19,415 bases of DNA from an uncultured Peptoniphilus sp. (GTDB lineage: Bacteria; Bacillota; Clostridia; Tissierellales; Peptoniphilaceae), in NCBI RefSeq assembly GCF_946998875.1, contig NZ_CAMQAY010000024.1, positions 1 to 19,415 of the forward strand. Reading direction: 5' to 3'. Shown here piece by piece: positions 1 through 4,148 of this stretch. Position 1 is the stretch's first letter, and the number at the start of each line of letters is the position of its first letter. Position numbers and translations under genes: made by a program. The notes under the pieces were generated by a model. That model saw nothing but the letters and a program-made list of their open reading frames with translations, was not told the DNA's origin and ran no database searches.

Positions 1-132
1 TTTTTCTCTCATATAGTCAATATCTTTCTTATAAATAACACCAGTTGTATTAGTTACTTTTGCAATCTGGTTTATGTTATTTGTTACATTTGAAAGTAGC
101 CATAGGAGATGTCTAAATAAATTAATCCTCAT
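1..132 (-). pseudogene. Truncated MobC-type mobilisation protein relic (copy A)
   Basis: The minus strand reads open from an ATG at 132 to the window edge (44 codons). It contains LLSNVTNNINQIAKVTNTTG followed by VIYKKDIDYMREK. This matches the C-terminal part of MobC relaxosome proteins, where an (N/G)NxNQIA segment is followed by an acidic helix. MobC assists the relaxase at oriT in mobilisable elements. The first residues (MRINLFRH) replace the sequence seen at this place in copy B (1950-2207), because about 91 bases present in copy B are missing here. No ribosome binding site precedes the ATG. It is probably a deletion relic rather than a working gene, and the window edge hides its end. 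Family assignment rests on remembered motif similarity. Confidence 0.5.
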
Positions 133-147
133 AATATGTATGCAAAA

Positions 148-181
148 AGACCGCAGCCTAAAGACTACGGTCTAATTTTTT
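148..181. terminator. Bidirectional hairpin terminator (copy A)
   Basis: AGACCGCAG pairs with CTACGGTCT across one C/A mismatch. A run of T follows on the plus strand (176-181) and a T5 run follows on the minus strand (A run at 144-148). It is homologous to the hairpin at 2248-2281, with paired changes that keep the stem. It would end minus-strand transcription arriving from the tail gene. Confidence 0.65.
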
Positions 182-212
182 GTCCAAATTTAAACCACTT
201 GGAACTATTATT

Positions 213-287
213 TTAATTATTTTTTTTACTCCCAGTACCATTTGAGTACCAGTAGCCATTTTTTACAACTTTCCTCTCGAAAACCAT
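213..287 (-). pseudogene. C-terminal remnant, KNGYWYSNGTGS tail (copy A)
   Basis: The minus frame encodes a 24-residue stretch from an ATG at 287: MVFERKVV, then KNGYWYSNGTGS, then KKNN and a stop. The same tail, without KKNN, occurs at 2326-2385. There is no convincing ribosome binding site before the ATG and the frame continues upstream into the inverted repeat at 307-350, so this is best read as the end of a truncated gene. The aromatic/Gly/Asn-rich tail recalls ends of secreted or cell-wall-associated proteins, but I do not recognise the family. Confidence 0.4.
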
Positions 288-306
288 TCTGGTTTTCTCG
301 CTTAAT

Positions 307-350
307 TGGTATGGATACAATAAATTGTACTATTTATTGTATCCATACCA
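307..350. repeat. Perfect 19-bp inverted repeat, 6-nt spacer
   Basis: TGGTATGGATACAATAAAT (307-325) is exactly complementary to 332-350, around the spacer TGTACT. No T-tract follows on either strand, so it is not a standard terminator. It sits at the boundary between AT-rich repeat copy A and the GC-rich patch. It may be two abutted ends of a mobile element, a large operator, or a recombination scar. The function is not known. Confidence 0.75.
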
Positions 351-443
351 GATCGCCTGACAGATGATGATGATGTCATGCTGTTGTTGAAACTCATTTT
401 TCACAGGCAGGACACGCAGGAACTATTGAAAAAACAGCTGTAA
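351..443 (+). pseudogene. C-terminal coding remnant of a foreign gene
   Basis: One plus frame reads DRLTDDDDVMLLLKLIF then HRQDTQELLKKQL and a stop at 441-443. The composition (CTG/CAG/ACG codons, about half G+C by eye) is unlike the AT-rich genes around it. The frame has no start codon with a ribosome binding site and runs back into the inverted repeat at 307-350. It looks like the tail of a gene from a mobile element truncated at that junction. The family is not recognised. Confidence 0.35.
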
Positions 444-650
444 CGGGAGAAGCCTGAAATCCCTTAGTTTACTAAGGGCGTAATTATACACCACCCAGAG
501 GTTGGTGCATTGTGTTCTCCGAAGGCTCCTCGCCAGGGGGCTGTGATTTTCCGCAGTCATGGTCTGTTCCAAATCAAAAAGAGGACGCTACGCTTCCCCT
601 GCACTGGCTGCCGCCAGCTACCCTTTGAAAGGAAAAATTTATAGAAACAG
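351..650. other. GC-rich foreign patch with hairpins (possible oriT region)
   Basis: About 300 bases of roughly half G+C in a window that is otherwise near one third. Hairpins visible are CCCTTAGT-TT-ACTAAGGG at 461-478 (8 bp, perfect), CACCACC/GGTTGGTG at 489-507 (one bulge), and a short CTGGC/GCCAG hairpin near 609-622. Past the stop at 443 no complete gene is seen. One plus frame stays open to a TGA near 626, with no plausible start. Hairpin-rich, non-coding DNA next to mob relics would suit an origin of transfer of an integrative or mobilisable element, but no nic site is identified. Confidence 0.4.
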
Positions 651-710
651 TATTTACTACGAAATTCACCACTAAAATATTATTTTAAGAGATATAAACT
701 TAAAAACAAA

Positions 711-730
711 TTAGTTGACGCATCAACTAA
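711..730. promoter_or_regulatory. MarR-type palindromic operator
   Basis: TTAGTTGA (711-718) and TCAACTAA (723-730) form a perfect 8-bp inverted repeat with a CGCA spacer. The size and sequence type suit a MarR-family dimer. It covers the -35 hexamer of the promoter for the DUF2798-like gene and the MarR gene that follows, so binding would block RNA polymerase. Autoregulation by the product of 1195-1620 is inferred. Confidence 0.7.
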
Positions 731-743
731 TTTGTGGTATACT
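715..743 (+). promoter_or_regulatory. Sigma-A promoter for the DUF2798/marR pair
   Basis: TTGACG (715-720), a 17-nt spacer and TATACT (738-743). Transcription should start near 750. This excludes the TTG at 732 as a start codon and supports ATG 774. Confidence 0.75.
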
Positions 744-773
744 TCACTTATTATGAAAAGTGATGTAAGAGTA

Positions 774-1193
774 ATGAAATATAAACGTTATATTTTCCAT
801 ATATTGATGGGGAGTACAATGAGTTGCATTATGTCTCAGATGAATACTGGAAAAATTGTTTTTCCGTCTATACTTTTAATGATGTTATTGCAATCTATAG
901 TTGCAAGTATAGCATCTTTGATTTTTCCGGCTGGACTTATAGGTGCAAAAGTAACAGAGAAACTATATACTGGAAAATCATATATTGTTTTTTTAGTTCT
1001 TTCATCAATAATTCCAGCGATATATTTTACTACAATTATGTCTGTAAGCGGATTGTTAAGAATGAAGGGATATGATGAGAATTTCTGGAAAATATATTTT
1101 TCCTCATTTCCTATTAATGTTGTATTAGGATATTTTTCGAGTATTTTTTGGAATGTGATATTGGACAAAGTTTTAAGAAGAAAAGAGGCATAA
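774..1193 (+). CDS. DUF2798-like small membrane protein
   Basis: A 139-residue hydrophobic protein with about four membrane segments. It looks like two tandem DUF2798-type units. The first (about residues 5-60) has LMGSTMSCIMSQMNTG, then a proline-containing hydrophobic segment ending GAKVTEKL. The second (about 68-135) has TTIMSVSG, then PINVVLGYFSSI and VILDKVLRR. The start is taken at ATG 774 because the predicted transcription start is near 750. The ribosome site is weak (GTAAGAG). In-frame ATG 753 would be almost leaderless and is the alternative. It is followed one base later by a MarR gene, and both lie behind a palindromic operator, so it is probably the regulated effector of the pair. 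DUF2798 proteins have no established function; a role in export or stress tolerance is a guess from MarR pairing. Confidence 0.65.
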   Translation: MKYKRYIFHILMGSTMSCIMSQMNTGKIVFPSILLMMLLQSIVASIASLIFPAGLIGAKVTEKLYTGKSYIVFLVLSSIIPAIYFTTIMSVSGLLRMKGYDENFWKIYFSSFPINVVLGYFSSIFWNVILDKVLRRKEA

Positions 1194-1194
1194 A

Positions 1195-1620
1195 GTGGAG
1201 AAAAGTATCGGAAAACTTATAACTTATTTATCGAGATGTATTCAGCAAGAATTAAAAAATGTAGTTGTTCCATTTGACATAAGTGTCGGAGAAGAGCCTT
1301 ATTACATGGCACTTACAAAACAGGATGGATTGACTCAGGATCAATTAACAAAGCTTGTGAAAGTAGATAAGGCTGGTACGGCTCGAATGGTTAAATCATT
1401 AGAGCAAAAAGGATATATCACACGAGAAACAGACCCTAAAGATAAAAGAAACAAAAAAATACATCTTACAGAAAGAGGACGATTAAAATATGAACCTTTA
1501 AGTAGAGCATTAAAAGAATTTAATCAGAAGTTGACATCAGAATGGACAGATGAACAATATGAAATCGTTTATCAAAGTCTGGAAATGCTAAAAAAAAATT
1601 TTGAGATTGATAATAAATAA
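1195..1620 (+). CDS. MarR-family transcriptional regulator
   Basis: A 141-residue protein with the MarR winged-helix layout: N-terminal dimerisation helix (about 1-30), helix-turn-helix with recognition helix KAGTARMVKSLEQKGYI (about 59-75), a wing with TDPKDKRNKKIHLTERG (about 79-95), and a C-terminal dimerisation helix. The wing's D-x-R-(N)-K pattern is a MarR hallmark. The start is GTG 1195, one base after the stop of the membrane protein, with AAAGAGG upstream, so the two are probably translationally coupled. The operator at 711-730 suggests it represses its own operon. The inducing ligand cannot be told from sequence. The pair is the only intact gene content of the scar region and may be element cargo. 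Confidence 0.88.
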   Translation: MEKSIGKLITYLSRCIQQELKNVVVPFDISVGEEPYYMALTKQDGLTQDQLTKLVKVDKAGTARMVKSLEQKGYITRETDPKDKRNKKIHLTERGRLKYEPLSRALKEFNQKLTSEWTDEQYEIVYQSLEMLKKNFEIDNK

Positions 1621-1774
1621 CTTTCAATTTATTGCCCCTCTACACATCGTGTCAACTTGCCTCGAACTTTTACACCTTGGATTGTCAACACTTATTTGTA
1701 CAATTTAAAATCGAACGCACTAATTTAAGATTAAATGATAATTACTAGTTAATCTTGATTGTCTATATTTAACT

Positions 1775-1798
1775 GGGGGCTGTAAATAATTTTGTGTA
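1775..1798. mobile_element. Possible IS256-family terminal inverted repeat remnant
   Basis: GGGGGCTGTAAATAATTTTG (1775-1794) followed by TGTA resembles the ends of IS256/Mutator-type insertion sequences, whose termini commonly read GGG-n-TGTAAATAA-n-TTGTGTAA. No transposase and no partner end are present, so this would be a relic. The resemblance is from memory. Confidence 0.3.
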
Positions 1799-1842
1799 TC
1801 AACCTAAATCCTGACATAAGGGTAAGGGTTGATACATTTTTT
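1795..1842 (+). terminator. Hairpin with T-tract, probable terminator downstream of marR
   Basis: TGTATCAACC (1795-1804) pairs with GGTTGATACA (1827-1836). A second short helix forms inside the loop, and T6 follows (1837-1842). It lies about 175 bases past the MarR stop and could end that transcript. It may instead belong to the relic insertion-sequence end it overlaps. Confidence 0.6.
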
Positions 1843-1949
1843 GCATTTAAATATCTATACACTCCTATAGAAATAGAGCATATCGTAGTATTATAAAACT
1901 TTAATTATTGAACTAGAAGTTTAAATATTATCATAATTTCTACATTTTT

Positions 1950-2207
1950 TCATTCCCTCCTTAATAATAGTGAATGCACATCCCACAACTCCTTGGATAT
2001 TTTCTCTATTTTTTCTCTCATATAATCTATATCTTTCTTATAAATGACTCCCGTTGTATTAGTTGCTTTTACGGTCTGGTTTATATTATTTGTTGCATTT
2101 GAAAGTGACCATTGTAAATCTCTAAATTTTTCTAGGTCTATAATATAAATTTCTTTTTCTTCATATGTTGAGTATATTTTTAGTTGATTTTTTAAATTTA
2201 TTTTATA
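1950..2207 (-). pseudogene. MobC-type mobilisation protein relic (copy B)
   Basis: Minus frame, 85 codons plus stop (TGA at 1950-1952). It contains EEKEIYIIDLEKFRDLQ, then WSLSNATNNINQ, VKATNTTGVIYKKDIDYMRE, and KISKELWDVHSLLLRRE at the end. The NNxNQ motif, the G-(V/I)-Y-x-x-D-(I/L) motif and a final helix with a conserved Trp are the C-terminal layout of MobC/relaxosome accessory proteins, which help the relaxase open oriT. A TAG at 2208-2210 interrupts the frame; upstream sequence (CTIKSDI) may be the rest of the same gene, but it soon runs into the terminator hairpin. No usable start or ribosome site is visible, and family members are usually over 100 residues. I read it as a 5'-truncated, non-functional relic. 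Confidence 0.6.
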
Positions 2208-2362
2208 CTAGATGTCGCTTTTAATTGTACAACCTATCAAATAAAAAAGACCATAACACTTAAGTTATGATCTAATTTTTTGTCCAAATGTAAACCACTT
2301 GGAACTATTATTTAGTTTATTCTTTTTAGCTTCCAGTACCATTTGAGTACCAGTAGCCATTT
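2010..2362. repeat. Direct repeat copy B (partner 1-262)
   Basis: This is the longer of the two diverged copies. It retains about 91 bases in the mobC part that copy A has lost. The end nearest guaA carries the KNGYWYSNGTGS tail codons and lies about 50 bases from the guaA stop. Confidence 0.8.
2248..2281. terminator. Bidirectional hairpin terminator (copy B), probable guaA terminator
   Basis: AGACCATAAC pairs with GTTATGATCT (one C/A mismatch). A run of T follows on the plus strand (2276-2281) and T6 on the minus strand (A run at 2243-2248). It is the first strong hairpin downstream of guaA on the minus strand, so it probably ends the guaA transcript. Confidence 0.7.
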
Positions 2363-2385
2363 TTTATTCTCTTTATAGCTTGTAA
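2326..2385 (-). pseudogene. C-terminal remnant, KNGYWYSNGTGS tail (copy B)
   Basis: A 19-codon open stretch, LQAIKRI then KNGYWYSNGTGS and a stop. An in-frame stop lies immediately upstream (2386-2388) and there is no start codon, so this cannot be a free-standing gene. The amino acid tail is identical to copy A while the flanking codons differ. It sits about 26 bases past the guaA stop, as expected for a gene tail left by a rearrangement at this site. Confidence 0.4.
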
Positions 2386-2411
2386 TTAAGCCATTTTAGA
2401 AAATTTTGCGA

Positions 2412-2440
2412 TTATTCCCATTCAATAGTTGCAGGTGGTT
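2412..2440 (-). other. guaA 3' end as candidate island attachment site
   Basis: The last codons of guaA (TIEWE, stop) are a well-known integration target of tyrosine-recombinase genomic islands. Immediately downstream lie mob relics, repeats and foreign-composition DNA. No second copy of the guaA end is visible between 1 and 2411, so a distal att site, if any, lies beyond the left edge. No integrase is present in the window. Confidence 0.35.
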
Positions 2441-3932
2441 TTGATGTTATGTCGTATACTATTCGATTTATGTGGTCTACTTCGTTTACTATTCTATTGG
2501 ATACTTTATCCAAGATTTCCCATGGGATTCTTGTGAAGTCTGCTGTCATGAAGTCTGTTGTTGACACTGCACGAAGGGCAAGGGTATAGTCATAAGTTCT
2601 GAAGTCGCCCATTACGCCTACTGTTCTGTTATTTGTTAGGACTGCAAAGTATTGGTTTATGTCTTCTAGTCTTGCTTTTTCTAATTCGTCTCTAAAGATT
2701 TTGTCTGCGTCACGGAGTATGTCTAGTTTTTCCTTTGTAATTTCTCCCATTACTCTTATGGCAAGTCCTGGTCCAGGGAAGGGTTGTCTATCTACTAGGT
2801 AGTCTGCAAGGCCAAGTTCTCGTCCAAGGTCACGAACTTCGTCTTTAAATAACATGCGAAGGGGTTCTATTATTTCTTTAAAGTCTACAAAATCAGGTAG
2901 CCCCCCTACATTATGGTGGGATTTTATCACTGCTGAGTCGCCAAGTCCTGATTCGATTACATCTGGATAAATTGTTCCTTGTGCCAAGAAGTCCACTGCT
3001 TTTATTTTTTGTCCTTCTTCTTCAAAGACTCTTATAAATTCTTCGCCAATTATTTTTCTCTTTCTTTCTGGGTCTGTCACACCAGATAGTTTTTCTAAAA
3101 ATCTTTTTTCTGCATCAACTCTTATGAAGTGCATGCCTGAATCTTTAAAGGCTTCTTCTACTTCGTCGCCTTCATTTTTTCTCATTAGTCCATGGTCTAC
3201 AAAGATGCAAGTTAAGTGATCGCCAACTGCTTTTGATAAAAGGGCTGCTGTTACTGATGAGTCAACGCCACCTGATAGGGCAAGGAGGACTTTTCCGTCG
3301 CCAACTTTTTCTCTTATTTCTTTTATTGCTTTCTTGGCATAATTTTCCATAGTCCAGTCTTTTTTTGCACCGCAAATATTTACTGCAAAGTTTTCTAACA
3401 TTTCTTTGCCGTGAACTGAATGGTTTACTTCTGGATGAAATTGTAGGGCGTAAAGTTTTTTCTCTTCATTTGCCATGGCTGCTACAGGGCAGTTTTGGCT
3501 CTTGGCTATTATTTTAAAGCCTTCTGGCACTTTTTCTACTCTATCTACGTGACTCATCCAAACTGTTTCTTTTTCTTTTAGGTTTTTAAATATTTCTGCT
3601 GCTTCTGTTTTTATTTCTGTCTTTCCAAATTCTCTTTCCTTTGGTGCATTTACTACTTCGCCACCTAGAGTGTGTGCCATGATTTGCATGCCGTAGCAAA
3701 GTCCAAGGATAGGAATATTTTTGTTGAAAATTTCTTTTTCGATTTTTGGTGCACTTTCTTCATAAACTGAATTTGGTCCACCTGTAAATATTATTCCTTC
3801 TACATTATCTCTATTTTCTAATTCTTTTAAGGCCCTGTTGTAGGGTACAACTTCGCAGTAAATATTAAGATCTCTTATTCTTCTTGCTATTAACTGGTTG
3901 TATTGGCCACCAAAGTCAACTACTAATATCAT
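2412..3932 (-). CDS. guaA: GMP synthase (glutamine-hydrolysing)
   Basis: A 506-residue cytoplasmic enzyme that makes GMP from XMP, ATP and glutamine, the last step of guanine nucleotide synthesis. The N-terminal class I amidotransferase domain (about 1-190) has nucleophile Cys79 in GLCYGMQ and the His166/Glu168 pair in QFHPEV. The ATP-pyrophosphatase domain follows with the PP-loop SGGVDSS (220-226). The C-terminal dimerisation domain ends in the typical TIEWE. Length is normal for the family and all key residues are present. The ATG is 5 bases from GAGGAGG. It is divergent from secA and transcribed toward the accessory scar. No guanine riboswitch is visible in the short leader. Confidence 0.97.
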   Translation of the reverse strand: MILVVDFGGQYNQLIARRIRDLNIYCEVVPYNRALKELENRDNVEGIIFTGGPNSVYEESAPKIEKEIFNKNIPILGLCYGMQIMAHTLGGEVVNAPKEREFGKTEIKTEAAEIFKNLKEKETVWMSHVDRVEKVPEGFKIIAKSQNCPVAAMANEEKKLYALQFHPEVNHSVHGKEMLENFAVNICGAKKDWTMENYAKKAIKEIREKVGDGKVLLALSGGVDSSVTAALLSKAVGDHLTCIFVDHGLMRKNEGDEVEEAFKDSGMHFIRVDAEKRFLEKLSGVTDPERKRKIIGEEFIRVFEEEGQKIKAVDFLAQGTIYPDVIESGLGDSAVIKSHHNVGGLPDFVDFKEIIEPLRMLFKDEVRDLGRELGLADYLVDRQPFPGPGLAIRVMGEITKEKLDILRDADKIFRDELEKARLEDINQYFAVLTNNRTVGVMGDFRTYDYTLALRAVSTTDFMTADFTRIPWEILDKVSNRIVNEVDHINRIVYDITSKPPATIEWE

Positions 3933-3979
3933 ATTAACCTCCTCGTCATTAACTACATTTTATAATAAAATTTTTATTT

Positions 3980-4007
3980 TGTATAGCTAATGAGTCTTTA
4001 AATTCAA
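3980..4007 (-). promoter_or_regulatory. Putative guaA promoter
   Basis: Minus strand: TTGAAT (complement of 4002-4007), a 16-nt spacer and TATACA (complement of 3980-3985). The match is moderate. A TATAAA closer to the gene is an alternative -10. Confidence 0.4.
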
Positions 4008-4035
4008 TTTAAATTAAGTATTTAAGCTAATTATA

Positions 4036-4064
4036 TTGACATTAAATATTTCAAACAATATAAT
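4036..4064 (+). promoter_or_regulatory. Consensus sigma-A promoter of secA
   Basis: TTGACA (4036-4041), exactly 17 nt, TATAAT (4059-4064): a full consensus match. The expected transcription start near 4071 gives a leader of about 78 bases with no recognisable riboswitch. Confidence 0.85.
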
Positions 4065-4148
4065 TTATAGAGGTAATGATTAATTTGTTTTTATTGTAAA
4101 TAATGCCATTTAATGATAAAATATAACGTCAGTTAAAGGAGTGGTAAA

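Larger units (their letters stand above)
1..262. repeat. Direct repeat copy A (partner 2010-2362)
   Basis: This segment repeats, with point changes, at 2010-2362. Both copies have the same order: mobC relic, terminator hairpin, a spacer beginning TGTCCAAAT, and a tail reading frame ending in the KNGYWYSNGTGS codons. Position 1 aligns with 2010 and position 148 with 2248, so copy A lacks about 91 bases from the 5' part of the mobC relic. The two copies bracket the GC-rich patch and the DUF2798/marR cassette. Confidence 0.8.
1621..1949. other. Gene-free stretch after marR
   Basis: I see no coding frame of note in these 329 bases. They hold an 8-bp inverted repeat AAGATTAA/TTAATCTT (1727-1734 and 1749-1756), a possible IS256-type end (1775-1798) and a terminator-like hairpin (1795-1842). 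The remainder, to the stop of the mobC relic at 1950, is AT-rich with nothing recognisable. Confidence 0.6.

Noticed and set aside
732..773. TTG 732 as start of the DUF2798-like gene
   Set aside because: It lies upstream of the predicted transcription start (about 750) and overlaps the promoter, with no ribosome site.
824..1168. Overlapping reading frames on both strands inside the DUF2798-like gene
   Set aside because: They are shadows of the membrane-protein gene with no ribosome sites or recognisable domains.
3933..4148. A guanine riboswitch controlling guaA
   Set aside because: The leader is AT-rich and too short, and no purine-aptamer conserved bases were seen.
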